Shown here: positions 1 through 9,193 of the stretch, one piece after another | How the letters are laid out: each line of letters starts with the position of its first letter | Position numbering within the stretch: the stretch's first letter is position 1 | NCBI RefSeq assembly: GCF_030580955.1 | Contig: NZ_JAUQON010000012.1 | Span: 1-64,000, forward strand | Direction: 5' to 3' | DNA length: 64,000 nt | Source: Hymenobacter convexus | GTDB taxonomy: Bacteria; Bacteroidota; Bacteroidia; Cytophagales; Hymenobacteraceae | Made by a program: the position numbers and the translations under genes | Notes under the pieces: generated by a model | What the model was told of the DNA's origin: nothing | Seen by the model: only the letters and a program-made list of their open reading frames with translations | Database searches by the model: none

Positions 1-765
1 GCTCTGGCTGCCGCCCAGCCCGCCACCTCCGCCGAGCCCGCCGGCCCCACCGGTGGCCCCCGTCAGGCCGCCGCCCGCGCCACCAGCCGCAAAGTCGCCG
101 CTGCCGCCGCCGCCGCCGGCCACCAGGACCCGGTTGGTCAGGGCCGTGCCCCCGGCGCGGATGTCGCTGGCCCCGCCGCCGCCATCCTGGTAGGTACTGG
201 CACCGCCGCCGTTGTAGCCGCCAGCGCCCGCGGTCCCGGCTCCGCCCACCACCACGGTGAGCACCTGGCCCGGCGTCACAGCCAGCGTGGCCTGCACCCG
301 CCCGCCCCCGCCCCCGCTGGATGCCCCGGCCATGTCCACGGCCAGCGACGTCACGCCCGCCGGCACGGTGTAGGTCTGCACCCCGCCCGTGTAGGCAAAC
401 GTCACGCTCGTTGCGGGCGGCGGGGTGGTGTCAGCCAGGGCCGCCACCCATCTGGTACCGTTCCAGGTGTTGAGCAGCCTGGTGCTGGTATTATAGATGG
501 TCAGGCCCGCCGCTGGGGCGGCGATGGCGTCGCGCTGGGTCTGGCTCAGGCGCGGGGGCAGCAGCCCCTTGGCGGTGCTGCTCACGTCGAGCGCGGCCGA
601 GGGGTCGGGGGTGCCGGCCGTGCCGATGCGCACGCCGCCGGTTTGGGCCTGAGCGGCCAGCGGTACAGTGGCCAGTAGCCCAACCAGGAGCGCTAGGCCC
701 CGGCCCGCGCCGCGCCGCAACGGCGCCGAAATAGAGGAGAGACGTTGCATAAGAAAACGGAACAT
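1..765 (-). CDS. Secreted Gly-rich surface protein (3' part missing)
   Basis: The reading frame is open to the left edge, so the C-terminus is missing. The protein starts with a basic stretch and a hydrophobic signal peptide ending near AAQAQ. It then has a short module (VRIGTAGTPDPSAALDV, then LLPPRLSQTQRDAI and LTIYNTSTRLLNTWNGTRWV) that is common at the N-terminus of Bacteroidota surface and tail-fibre-like proteins. After about residue 130 a beta-rich segment passes into a very Gly-rich region (runs such as GGGGGSGD and GGAGGLGGGGG). I infer export to the cell surface, possibly by type IX secretion, but the C-terminal sorting signal would lie outside the window. The start is either ATG at 765 or the in-frame ATG at 750. 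I kept the longer form. A conserved inverted-repeat element lies about 300 bp upstream. The function is unknown. Confidence 0.75.
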   Translation of the reverse strand, partial: MFRFLMQRLSSISAPLRRGAGRGLALLVGLLATVPLAAQAQTGGVRIGTAGTPDPSAALDVSSTAKGLLPPRLSQTQRDAIAAPAAGLTIYNTSTRLLNTWNGTRWVAALADTTPPPATSVTFAYTGGVQTYTVPAGVTSLAVDMAGASSGGGGGRVQATLAVTPGQVLTVVVGGAGTAGAGGYNGGGASTYQDGGGGASDIRAGGTALTNRVLVAGGGGGSGDFAAGGAGGGLTGATGGAGGLGGGGGLGGSQS

Positions 766-1312
766 GGGATTAGCGAAAAGCGAATGAATGGTGGGGACTG
801 CGGAGGGCAGCGGGGCCGGCGCTGCCGAACAGCGGCGTCGCGGAGAAAAAGGCGTCTTGGTTTGTAAGGAGGTATGCCAAAAAACCAAGGCAAGCGCCGG
901 CCGGCAGGTGCGCCCACGGGGGCAATGCCCGGCCAGCGAGGCTGCCGCTCTTAAGGTTTTCCCACATGGGTTTGTTGCGTCCGTAACCCGTCGTTGGCTT
1001 TGTGTTGGGGCAGTGGCTGCAGTGGCCGCAACTGCCCCACAAAATTCCTCCTTTTCCGCCCAACACGTGTGCACATTCCTGCCAATCTTGCACAAACTGG
1101 AGGCTGAGCTGCATTTTGGCAGAAAATTGCACGTGCCCAGCGGGCCCGCTTCGCTGCTTCTGCCACTGTCGGGATTTCCCGCGTGTGCTTTCATTTTTCC
1201 CCACTCACGCGCTGCCCCTAACTGGCCCCCGGCGGCGCGACAACGCTCCCGGGCGCGCCACCCGGCGCGGGGGTGACGGCGTACGACGCGCTATGCCGCT
1301 CTCCGCGGCGCG
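766..1312. other. Intergenic region upstream of the Gly-rich protein
   Basis: This 547-bp gap lies between the start of the left-edge surface gene and the stop of the hybrid sensor kinase, both on the minus strand. I see no convincing gene in either direction. The only recognisable structure is the conserved element at 1063-1133, listed separately, which has a second copy near 5.4 kb. Confidence 0.6.
1063..1133. repeat. Conserved intergenic inverted-repeat element, copy 1
   Basis: The core is CTGCCAA at 1079-1085 and TTGGCAG at 1116-1122, facing each other across exactly 30 bp. Each half-site is flanked by a TGC/GCA-rich context. The copy at 5391-5460 has the same core words and the same 30-bp spacing. 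Both copies sit 200-300 bp upstream of a gene encoding a signal peptide plus the G-I-G-T / A-L-D-V surface module. A dimeric regulator site is the simplest reading. This is inference from two copies. Confidence 0.6.
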
Positions 1313-4300
1313 CTAAGGACGGGGGGGACGGTAGTCGCTGGGCCGGCGGCCAAACCGCTCGACGTAGAGGTCGCTGAAGTTCCGGGCCGAGCCGAAGCCC
1401 ACCGCCTCGGCCACCGCCGCCACCGTGCCGAAGCCGCCCGCTTCGAGCAGCAGCCGGGCTCGGTGCAGTCGCATTTCACGCAGCCAGGCCGCGGGCGTAA
1501 GGCCCGCCAACTCGCCGAGCCGGCGGTAGAGCGTGCGCTCGCTCACGGCCAGCAGGCGGGCCAGCTCGGGCGGGCCAAACCGCTCATCGGCCAAGTGCGC
1601 GGCCACGCGCGCCTGCCATTGCTCCAGCTGTTCGCCCGCCCCGGCTGGCGGCGGAGCTAGAACTTCGGCCCCGCCTGTCTCCGCCGCGACTAGCGCGGCC
1701 ACTGCAACAGCGGCCGGCTCGTTCACCTCTTCCACCGGCCGGGCGGCAAATTGGCGGCGCACGTCGTGGCGGGCCAGCAGCGTGCGCACCCGGGCCAGCA
1801 GTTCAGCTGGGGCGAAGGGTTTGGTCAGGTAATCGTCCACGCCCACGGTGAGGGCGGTCCGGCGGTGGGCCGAATCGGCCCGGGCCGTAAGCATGAGCAC
1901 GGGCACGCCGGCCCGCGCGGGGTCGGCCTTGAGGCGGGCCACCAACTCCGTGCCGCTCAGGCGCGGCATCATGGCGTCGGTGGCGATGAGGTCGACGGGC
2001 GCTTCGCGGCTCAGCAGCTCCAGCGCCTCCTGGCCGTCGGCGGCGGTGAGCACCTCGCAGGTGGAGGACAGCAGCTCGCCCAGGTACTCGCGCAGGTCGG
2101 GCTGGTCTTCCACCACCAGCACCCGCGGACGGGAGAAGTATGCAGGGGAAGCAGCGACGGCATCCGTTGCGGTGGCTCGCCCGGTTCCTTCGGCCTCCCC
2201 GTCCTCAAATCGAGCCGCTTTAACGGCATCACGCTGGGCTTGCATCTGCTCGTCCGTCGCTACCTCCGCCGGGAAACGCAGGGTGAAAGCGGCGCCCTGG
2301 CCCGGCGTGCTGTTCAGCGTGAGCCTGCCGCCCAGCAGCTCGGCCAGCTCGCGGCTCAGGGCCAGGCCCAGACCGGTACCGCCCTGCGCCTGGCTTTGCG
2401 GGCTTTGGTAAAACCGCTCGAACACCCGCTCCTGCTCGGCCGGCGCGATGCCGGGGCCGGTGTCGCACACGGTCAGGGTATAGTACCCGTCGGCGGCGGG
2501 CAAGACGGCCGTCAGGCGCACGGTACCGCTGGCGGGGGTGTGGTTCAAGGCGTTGCCTAACAGGTTGGTCAGAATCTGGTCCACTTTGTCGGCGTCGAAA
2601 AACAGGAACAGCTTCTCGGGCAGCGGCTCGGCGCCGTGCAGGGCCAGGCCCCGGGCGGCGGCCAGCGGGGCAAACGACGCCACCACCCGCCGCAGAAAAG
2701 GTGCTACGGCCGTGGGCTCGGGCTGCACAGGCAGGCGGCCGGCCTGCAGGCGCGTTAGGTCCAGAATGCGGTTCACCAGCTCGTGCAGGCGCCGGGCTTG
2801 GCGGTGGGCCAGGGCCACGGGCGCGCGCGCAGCTGGGGGCAGCTTGTGCGCGGGGTTGCTCAACAGCCCTTCGAGGGGCGCCAGCACCAGCGTGAGCGGG
2901 GTGCGCAACTCGTGGCTGGCGTTGGCAAAAAACTGGTTTTTAGCCGCGTCCAACTCGCCCAGTCGCTCGGCCTGGGCGTGCAGTTGGGCGGTTTGGACGG
3001 CCAGCCGCCGGTTGAGGCGGCGGGTGATGTAGAAGGCCAGCGAAATGGCCAGCGCCAGCAAGGCCAGCAGCCCGGCCCCGGCCCCGGCCAGGCGCACCAG
3101 GCGGGCCTGCTGGCGTTCGCGCTCGGTGAGGTGGGCAATCTGGGTGGCCTGCTCGCGGGCACGAAACCGGCCCTCGGTCGCGGCTAGGGCCGCAAACTGC
3201 TGGGCCTGCCGCAGCGTGTCGGTGATACCCTGAGTGCGACAGGCGTACAGGTAGGCGCTGTCGTAGCGGTCAACCCGGGCATAAGCCTGTGCCAGCTGTT
3301 TAGTGGTTTGGCTCAGGGGCAGTGAGCTGTGTAGTTGCTGGTAACTCCGCCGCAGCGGCCGCAACAAGGTCAGCGCGACGACCGGCTCTCCCATGGCCAG
3401 GGCAAAGCCCGCCAGCTTCTGGCAGGACTTGCGCTGGGAAGAGGTGGGGGTTTCTTGGGTGAGCAGGGCCACGGCCTCGGCCAGCAGGCGGCGGGCACGT
3501 TCGGGCTGCGCCGCGTGCTGCTGCCAAGCGGTTAGCCCCAGCGTTAAGGCCCGCGTCTCCGTGTAGGCAAAGTCCTGGCCCTGCCAAAGGGCCGTCGTCG
3601 TGTGGGCCGAAACCCCGTGCAGCAGCCAGGCGCGGGCGCGGGCCAGCCAGGGGGCCGCCTTCGCGGGCGCTCCGGCCTGCAGCGCCAGTTGCGCCGGCAC
3701 CAAGCTGAGGCCCGTGATTAGCAGGGCAACATTGGGGTCGGCGCGTCGGGCAGCGGGCGAGGTCCCCGCCTGTAACATGGCCGTGGCTTCGGCAACCAGG
3801 GCGGTGGCGTCGGCGTCCGACCGGCGGCTGTGCCCCTCCAGCACCAGGGGTAGGTAATAGTTCAGCAACACGTCGGCCAGTATCACCCCCGCTCCGACCC
3901 CGGCGGGAAGTTGCTGTTCGTAGCGGCGCGCAGTGGCCAGCGCCTGCTCATAGGCGACTTCGGCCTGGGAATAGTTACCCTGGGCCGCGTACGTTTCGCC
4001 TATCAAGCTCTGCATCCAGCTAATACCGGCCAAGATGTGCTGCTTCTGGTAGAGGTTCCGGCCCCGCTCGTAGTAGCGCAGGGCCTGCGGCAAGCGGCCT
4101 AAGGCGCGATAGGCTGAGCCGGTATTGGCCAGAATACCGGCCAGCGGGGCTTCTTCCAGCCAGCTGATAGCGGCGGGCTGGGCCGTGGCCGGGGATGGCA
4201 CCGAACTGCTGTCGAAGCCCGCCACGCGAAACTGCCGGGCCGCTTGCCGGTAGTAGTAAAGTGCGCTGTCGTAGTTGCCACGCCAATAGTGCTGTATCCC

Positions 4301-4792
4301 GATGGTGTGAGCCAACTTTATTACCTCAACCGGCAGTTGCTTCCGTTGCCGGACACCGGCCAGCCGCCAAGCTCTCCCCAGGTAATAGAACGCGGAGTCG
4401 GGGCGATGCAGGGCTAAAAAATCATTCGCCAAGCGCACGCACGCCCGCAGTCGGGCCAGCGAGTCGGCAGGCCAACGGGCACGGGCTGCTTGCAGGCGGG
4501 CCAGGTCGGCGGGCCGGAGTGGTGGCCGGGCCAGGGAACGGGGCCGCGGGCGCAGGGTATCGGCGCGCCGGCTGGCCGGCGCGCGCTGTAGGGAGTCGTG
4601 GCGGGCATCCCCGTGGGCTTGGGCCACGCGCACGGCCGGCAGACCGCGCAGGTCGTGGGCGAGGGCCGCCGGGCGGGCGTCGGCGAATGCAAGCCCAGGC
4701 AGTAGAAGCAACGCGCCAAACAGCCTGCGAATCAACTTTTTTCGGCGGCCCGGACCAGACAACTGCTGGAACAGTTCTATAATACAGTGCAT
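1313..4792 (-). CDS. Hybrid two-component regulator: TPR sensor, histidine kinase, receiver, AraC-type HTH
   Basis: One polypeptide (1159 aa) carries a complete two-component pathway. It has a signal peptide (about 1-35), a periplasmic helical TPR-like region (about 110-510), one membrane span near residue 577, and a HisKA domain with H-box NASHELRTPL near 624. It continues with a HATPase domain (N-box NLLGNALNHTP, DTGPGIAP, GGTGLGLALS; about 745-835), a receiver from about 894 (VVEDQPDLREY, phospho-acceptor Asp in ATDAMMPRLSG, Lys in YLTKPF) and a C-terminal AraC-family HTH (ERTLYRRLGELAG to VGFGSARNFSDLYVERFG). The layout matches the Bacteroidota hybrid systems that sense ligands in the periplasm and bind DNA directly. 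Here the sensor is TPR rather than a beta-propeller. An upstream start at 4888 is possible, but ATG 4792 places the signal peptide properly. The target genes are not evident. The neighbouring surface gene is a candidate. Confidence 0.88.
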   Translation of the reverse strand: MHCIIELFQQLSGPGRRKKLIRRLFGALLLLPGLAFADARPAALAHDLRGLPAVRVAQAHGDARHDSLQRAPASRRADTLRPRPRSLARPPLRPADLARLQAARARWPADSLARLRACVRLANDFLALHRPDSAFYYLGRAWRLAGVRQRKQLPVEVIKLAHTIGIQHYWRGNYDSALYYYRQAARQFRVAGFDSSSVPSPATAQPAAISWLEEAPLAGILANTGSAYRALGRLPQALRYYERGRNLYQKQHILAGISWMQSLIGETYAAQGNYSQAEVAYEQALATARRYEQQLPAGVGAGVILADVLLNYYLPLVLEGHSRRSDADATALVAEATAMLQAGTSPAARRADPNVALLITGLSLVPAQLALQAGAPAKAAPWLARARAWLLHGVSAHTTTALWQGQDFAYTETRALTLGLTAWQQHAAQPERARRLLAEAVALLTQETPTSSQRKSCQKLAGFALAMGEPVVALTLLRPLRRSYQQLHSSLPLSQTTKQLAQAYARVDRYDSAYLYACRTQGITDTLRQAQQFAALAATEGRFRAREQATQIAHLTERERQQARLVRLAGAGAGLLALLALAISLAFYITRRLNRRLAVQTAQLHAQAERLGELDAAKNQFFANASHELRTPLTLVLAPLEGLLSNPAHKLPPAARAPVALAHRQARRLHELVNRILDLTRLQAGRLPVQPEPTAVAPFLRRVVASFAPLAAARGLALHGAEPLPEKLFLFFDADKVDQILTNLLGNALNHTPASGTVRLTAVLPAADGYYTLTVCDTGPGIAPAEQERVFERFYQSPQSQAQGGTGLGLALSRELAELLGGRLTLNSTPGQGAAFTLRFPAEVATDEQMQAQRDAVKAARFEDGEAEGTGRATATDAVAASPAYFSRPRVLVVEDQPDLREYLGELLSSTCEVLTAADGQEALELLSREAPVDLIATDAMMPRLSGTELVARLKADPARAGVPVLMLTARADSAHRRTALTVGVDDYLTKPFAPAELLARVRTLLARHDVRRQFAARPVEEVNEPAAVAVAALVAAETGGAEVLAPPPAGAGEQLEQWQARVAAHLADERFGPPELARLLAVSERTLYRRLGELAGLTPAAWLREMRLHRARLLLEAGGFGTVAAVAEAVGFGSARNFSDLYVERFGRRPSDYRPPRP

Positions 4793-4884
4793 AACAGCTT
4801 CATAACAAGCGCGGTGCTCGGGCCTAAGAGGCGTCAAAAATATGTCCCAATCTTGTTGTTCGGCGCCTCTTTCACCGGTCAGGC

Positions 4885-5178
4885 TCAATAGAGAACGGCG
4901 GCTGGCTTACGTGTTCCGCGATGCAGCGCGCCGGGATTTCTGCACCAGCGTCGCTTGCAAGCGGCTTCGGCCCAAACCGGATTCCCAGCGCCTGCACCCG
5001 CGGCTTTTCCTGCGCTACCGCTCACCATGTCGAGAACTGCCGATACGTCGGGTGCTGTGGTGCCGATGCCCACGTTGTTAGTCGGGGTCTGGTGGGCCAG
5101 CAGCCCCCGACCGAGCAGGAAGGACTAGCTGGAGCCTTTACAGAAGTAAAACGCCGGGGAGGAAAAGGTTTTCATCAT
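4885..5178 (-). pseudogene. Decayed surface-protein gene (signal peptide plus VGIGTTAP module)
   Basis: Reading leftwards from ATG at 5178 gives MMKTFSS, then an in-frame TAG, then a segment ending QTPTNNVGIGTTAPDVSAVL and DMVSGSAGK. This is the N-terminal module found in Bacteroidota surface and tail-fibre proteins, and it resembles the start of the left-edge gene. After GSAGK the frame loses all similarity, and no sorting domain or body follows before the kinase gene. The premature stop and missing body mark it as a relic. Its upstream region still carries copy 2 of the conserved element (5391-5460). Confidence 0.6.
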
Positions 5179-5390
5179 TTATAATAACGAGCGTGTCAAA
5201 ATAGGAAAGCAGGCGGCAACGGGTGGGGATGCCCACGAATGGGCAATGTTCACCGGAGCCGTTTCGCCCTGGCTTTCACGCTTGGTACTATCTCACCCAT
5301 ACTCCATCGTTGGTCCTGCCCCTGTGGGAGCCAGTCATGTGCCTACAGGCGCTATCTATGCTTACATAAAGCTCCTAATTCCCACACCAA

Positions 5391-5460
5391 AACATGTGCG
5401 CATTTCTGCCAATTTCGCACAAACGAGCTTTTGTGCTGCATTTTGGCAGGGATTTGCGCT
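5391..5460. repeat. Conserved intergenic inverted-repeat element, copy 2
   Basis: The half-sites are CTGCCAA at 5406-5412 and TTGGCAG at 5443-5449, separated by 30 bp as in the first copy (1063-1133). The flanks align too: GTGCGCATTT before the first half-site (GTGCACATTC in copy 1), TCGCACAAAC after it (TTGCACAAAC), and GCTGCATT before the second (identical). It lies about 210 bp upstream of the relic gene at 5178. The rest of the 5179-5686 gap holds nothing I recognise. Confidence 0.6.
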
Positions 5461-5686
5461 TGTTTAAGGACCTAGCTCTGGGTTTCCCTAGCAGTTGAGC
5501 TTGCCACACGGGCTTTGCCGCTGCCCTGCAGCTTGGCGGCGAGTTACACTTAGGACATGCGTTAATGACCAGAGAAGTGGCGGGCGGGACCAGCGGGCGT
5601 AACCGTGAAGGTCATCAGCTCCACTAACGGAATTAACCGTTCAGTGAAAGGGTCCAAGTAGCGAAACGAGCCTATTACAATGCCGG

Positions 5687-7906
5687 CTAGTGCGGTGCGC
5701 CGTTCAGGGGCAAGGCCACGGAGAAGGTGGTGCCCCGGCCTTCCTGACTCTCCACGCGGAGCGTGCCCCCGTGCCCCTGCGCGATGATATCATGGCTCAG
5801 ACTCAGCCCCAGTCCGGTGCCTTCGCCGGTGGGCTTGGTGGTGAAGAAGGGCTGGAATATCTTGGCCAGTACCGCGGCCGGCATGCCCGGGCCGTTGTCA
5901 CTCACCCGGATTTCGACGTGGCCGTTCACCCGCTCGGTGGCCACTCCGACGGTGGGCGCGTAGCCCGCCTCGCCGGTCTGCTGGCGCTGGCGCACGGCGT
6001 AGAACGCGTTGTTGAACAGGTTGAGCAGCACCCGTCCGACATCGGCGCCCACGGCCTCGACCAGCGGCAAATCCGGTGCAAAGTCGGTTGTCAGCGCGGC
6101 GTTGAAGCTTTTGTCTTTGGCCCGCAATCCCTGGTAGGCCAGGCGCAGGTATTCGTCGCAGAGCGGGTTGAGGTCGGTCGGCGCCCGCTCGCCGGTGCTT
6201 TGGCGTGAGTGCTCCAACATGCCCTTCACAATGCCCGCCGCCCGGCGGCCGTGCTCGGTGATTTTGCCCAGGTTCTGGCGCACGTCGGCGGCCAGGGCCG
6301 CTACCTCTCCCGTGTCGCCCGCCGCCTGGGCTTCTTCCAGCTCGCTCATCAGCTCGGCGCTGACTTCGGAGAAGTTGTTGACGAAGTTGAGCGGGTTCTG
6401 AATCTCGTGGGCGATGCCGGCGGTTAGTTCGCCCAGGCTGGCCATTTTCTCCTTCTGAAGGAGCTGCGCCTGCGTGGCGCGCAGGTTGGTGAGCGAGCGC
6501 TGCAGCTCGCCGGTGCGCTGGGTCACCTGCGTTTCGAGCGTTTCATTTTGAGCGGCCAGCAGGGCTTGTTTCTCCTGCTCCTGGGCCAGGGTTTGGGCCG
6601 AAAGGCGTTCGACTTCGCCCAGCTTGACTGCCAGCAGTTGGGCATCGAGGGCAAACTCTCGGGCCAGGTACAGCGAAATGGCCAAGACCGGAGCCAGGCC
6701 CGCCAGTGTCCACAGCGCCCCGTAAATGAGAGGATAAGCGTCCAACGACGCCCACTGCGGAAACAGGGCGTCCAGCGCCACCATCGCCAGCACCAGCAGC
6801 AAGCCCGTGGCAAAGCCGCTGCCGACCAATAGGCTCCCGCGTTGGCGACGCTGCACGGCTTGCCACGTCAGGCGAATCTGCATCAGCGTCGTCCCCACGA
6901 AAACGCTCAGGTAGGGCCAGGAAGAGGGGGGGGCGCCGAGCAAGTTGGAATACGCCTGCCAGGGCACCAACAGGCCGGCTAACAGGCACAGGCCCGCGTA
7001 CACCCAGCCGGGCCGCATGCCAAACAAGGCGTAGAGCGCCCGCAACCCGGCAATAAATCCGAAATACAGCACCGCATACCGGACGATGGAAAGCACCAAG
7101 CTGGTCCCTCCCAATACAAGGCGTGGCGGGTAAAGAACGTTGAGCAAATAGTCCGCCACCGCCAGCAGCGCATACAGGGCGAAGTAGGCGTTGGCGCGTT
7201 GGGCCGGGTTGTGGCGAAAAAACGCCACGTGCAGCAAGCAGAGCAGCAGGAACATCCCGGCTTTCAGGGCCGAGAGCGAATCCGCGATTTTCGCTTGCTC
7301 CGCTTGCTGGCGCAACTGCGGCTGTTTGCACAAGCGAAGCTCAAAATCCATTAAATGCTCGCTTGGGACCCGCCAGGCCCGCCCGGGCAGCGCGGGCCGG
7401 TAAGGGGCAAAGCGGACGGCCAACAGCAGTTCCGGCCCAGGGCCGGACCAAACCAAGTCCATATTCAGCAGCGAGCCCCGGCGGCTGACGGGCCGCACCC
7501 GGGCGGGGAGGGTGCTGAAGATGCCGGAGCGGCCGATGCGGCGGCCATCGGCGTACACTTCCAGGCCCGCCGATTGTTCGGCCAGTTGCAGTGCCAACGC
7601 CTGGGCCCGCAGGCTATCAACCAGGCGCAGGCGCAGCCGAAACCACCCCGCGCCGGCGCGGGCGCGCACCGGGAGCGGCAAGCCATTGCGGGCCACGGTA
7701 ACCGTATCCCAGCCGCTATCATCAAAGCCCGGCTGGGCCCAGGCGGGGTCGTCGCCGGCGTGGTAGCGCCAGCCCTTTTGTAGCAGCAGGCCGGCGGCGG
7801 GCAGGGCATTTATGCGCAGCGCAGCGGTGTCGGCGGGGGACCGCGGCGTGGCCCGGGCGGGCAGGGCCAGCAGCCAGATGGCCGCCAGCAACAGAACGTA
7901 ACGCAT
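5687..7906 (-). CDS. 7TM sensor histidine kinase with N-terminal periplasmic beta-sandwich
   Basis: This membrane histidine kinase (739 aa) has a signal peptide, an extracytoplasmic domain (about 25-190) of the 7TMR-DISM extracellular type (FDDSGWDTVTVARNG, GWFRLRLRL), and seven closely spaced membrane helices (about 212-415). A coiled coil follows (LSAQTLAQEQEKQALLAAQ and later, about 420-490), then the kinase core. The H-box is GIAHEIQNPLNFVNNFSE near residue 500. The ATPase motifs are NLFNNAFYAV, DNGPGMPAAV and GEGTGLGLSLSH. No response regulator lies beside it, so it is an orphan kinase or signals to a distant partner. The ATG at 7906 directly precedes a good signal peptide. Confidence 0.88.
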   Translation of the reverse strand: MRYVLLLAAIWLLALPARATPRSPADTAALRINALPAAGLLLQKGWRYHAGDDPAWAQPGFDDSGWDTVTVARNGLPLPVRARAGAGWFRLRLRLVDSLRAQALALQLAEQSAGLEVYADGRRIGRSGIFSTLPARVRPVSRRGSLLNMDLVWSGPGPELLLAVRFAPYRPALPGRAWRVPSEHLMDFELRLCKQPQLRQQAEQAKIADSLSALKAGMFLLLCLLHVAFFRHNPAQRANAYFALYALLAVADYLLNVLYPPRLVLGGTSLVLSIVRYAVLYFGFIAGLRALYALFGMRPGWVYAGLCLLAGLLVPWQAYSNLLGAPPSSWPYLSVFVGTTLMQIRLTWQAVQRRQRGSLLVGSGFATGLLLVLAMVALDALFPQWASLDAYPLIYGALWTLAGLAPVLAISLYLAREFALDAQLLAVKLGEVERLSAQTLAQEQEKQALLAAQNETLETQVTQRTGELQRSLTNLRATQAQLLQKEKMASLGELTAGIAHEIQNPLNFVNNFSEVSAELMSELEEAQAAGDTGEVAALAADVRQNLGKITEHGRRAAGIVKGMLEHSRQSTGERAPTDLNPLCDEYLRLAYQGLRAKDKSFNAALTTDFAPDLPLVEAVGADVGRVLLNLFNNAFYAVRQRQQTGEAGYAPTVGVATERVNGHVEIRVSDNGPGMPAAVLAKIFQPFFTTKPTGEGTGLGLSLSHDIIAQGHGGTLRVESQEGRGTTFSVALPLNGAPH

Positions 7907-8793
7907 GGGGCAGGGCCACGCCGCCAGCCCTGCGCGGCAGTGGAATGAATTAAAGGGAAAGTTGGGCTTTGAACAGGCAAGCTACGACCCAATGGGGTGC
8001 TTTTTACCCGCCACCGGGGTGACAACCAACAATGTTGGAAATGCCAGTGCTGACCGAGGGCGTGAGTTTAAGCAAAGGGTGGATTTCGTATTCTATTTCC
8101 CAAATCCACGCTGCCCCATGTGGGCTGGCTCATTCATCGCCTTAGTTAAAAGAGGGCAAAAGTCGCATGTGCTCACTCTTTCAGGAATTGTCCACGAAGG
8201 AGGCAGGTGCTATTTAATATCCAGCCGATTAAGTTGGCTCATAAACTATGGGTCAACTATGATGGCACTAACCAGTTGGCCATACTGCCATGCTTTGCAT
8301 TAATCATTTACTAGATGATGTTAGCTATGCTGGTCCTCGGCTCCGTATGGCGTGCCTTTCTGGTCCTACTCGTGCTATGTAAGAGTTGCCTGCGCTTGTA
8401 CTAATGAGCATACGAACGCGGGCAGCCCCGTTAATCGAAGCCAGAGCAATTCGCGTCGAGCGGCAACTTTACTAGGGCGCTGATGAGACCTGTTTCCTTT
8501 AAGCGTGCTGGTAATTGAATCACGATATCGTGGCAATGGGTTTGTTGTCAGGTACTGGCTCGCAAATCCGTGAGTGGGCTCAAATAATTTCCAAAATCGG
8601 ATAGGGGTATTAAAGACATCGTGTCTCTTAGAGTCAGCCAAGTCGGCATCGCGGGCATTGGTCGAGTGACTGATTCAAACGGCCGATTACGTGGCCCCTG
8701 GCCCGCCAAGGCATTCATCTTTGATATAAAACCGCAAGGAATGGGTTGCGCCCGCCTTGCGGCCCCATACTACTCCTCATTTAGCGCTCCGCC
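7907..8793. other. Long intergenic region without a recognised gene
   Basis: This stretch lies between the start of the 7TM kinase and a small forward gene. It is more AT-rich than its surroundings, especially 8030-8640. Short open frames exist on both strands, but none shows a signal peptide, domain or family resemblance. I see no tRNA, IS end or strong terminator. It may hold decayed DNA or regulatory sequence. Confidence 0.5.
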
Positions 8794-8925
8794 ATGCAAC
8801 GTTTCGAAGACGACACTGACGGCCTGCTCCGCACGGTATTGAAAGCCGATGAATATGCCCGGTTGCAAGCCAAGCGCGCTTCCCGGAAACGGGTCCGGAT
8901 TTCTGGGAGGCGGCCACCCGAGTAA
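8794..8925 (+). CDS. Very small basic protein (43 aa), paralogue of the gene at 16.7 kb
   Basis: The 43-residue product has an acidic N-terminal part (EDDTDGLLRTVLKADEYARL) and a strongly basic tail ending SGRRPPE. A second gene on the other strand at 16633-16779 encodes a 48-residue protein that aligns over about 38 residues: D-T/S-D, LRT, A-[DN]-[DE]-[YF]-A-[RK], Q, R, KR, R-SGRRPP. Conservation between two separate loci argues that both are real genes despite their size. They have no signal peptide and no membrane segment. The acidic helix plus basic tail could bind RNA, DNA or a ribosome, but that is speculation. No family is recognised. Confidence 0.5.
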   Translation: MQRFEDDTDGLLRTVLKADEYARLQAKRASRKRVRISGRRPPE

Positions 8926-9114
8926 GAAGAGCTCGCGCGCCAAGTCCCGGCTTGTCGCATGATGCTAACTATACCAAAGGGGAGCGGAGCGACCTGCCGC
9001 ACTGCGCTGATTAATAGTCTTTCTGCGCGGCCAAGGCAAGTAACCTGCCCCTTTACAAGAACCCTGGTTCAGCGCGGCTGGTGCACGGAAACCACCAGGC
9101 TGAGCCGTGGTAGT

Positions 9115-9155
9115 GCGGCGCAGGTGCCCTACCTGAGGTAAGGCACCTGCGCCGC
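9115..9155. terminator. Strong perfect hairpin upstream of a small lipoprotein gene
   Basis: GCGGCGCAGGTGCC (9115-9128) and its exact complement GGCACCTGCGCCGC (9142-9155) flank a 13-base spacer that can itself pair (TACC...GGTA). It lies 190 bp after the 43-aa gene and 38 bp before the lipoprotein start. No clear U-run follows, so it may be a terminator, an mRNA 5' structure or a protein site. Confidence 0.5.
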
Positions 9156-9193
9156 CATGTTTGATTCATTTTTCACCATTTCTTCCAACTTTT

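Noticed and set aside
1063..5460. Sigma-54 promoter reading of the TTGGCAG...TGC words in the repeated element
   Set aside because: The distance between the GG and GC dinucleotides is nine bases in these copies, one short of the -24/-12 spacing. The two-fold symmetry fits a dimeric regulator site better.
7905..8641. Open frames of 88-132 codons in the 7.9-8.6 kb gap
   Set aside because: They lack signal peptides, domains or plausible starts and their composition is not like the neighbours. Nothing supports coding.
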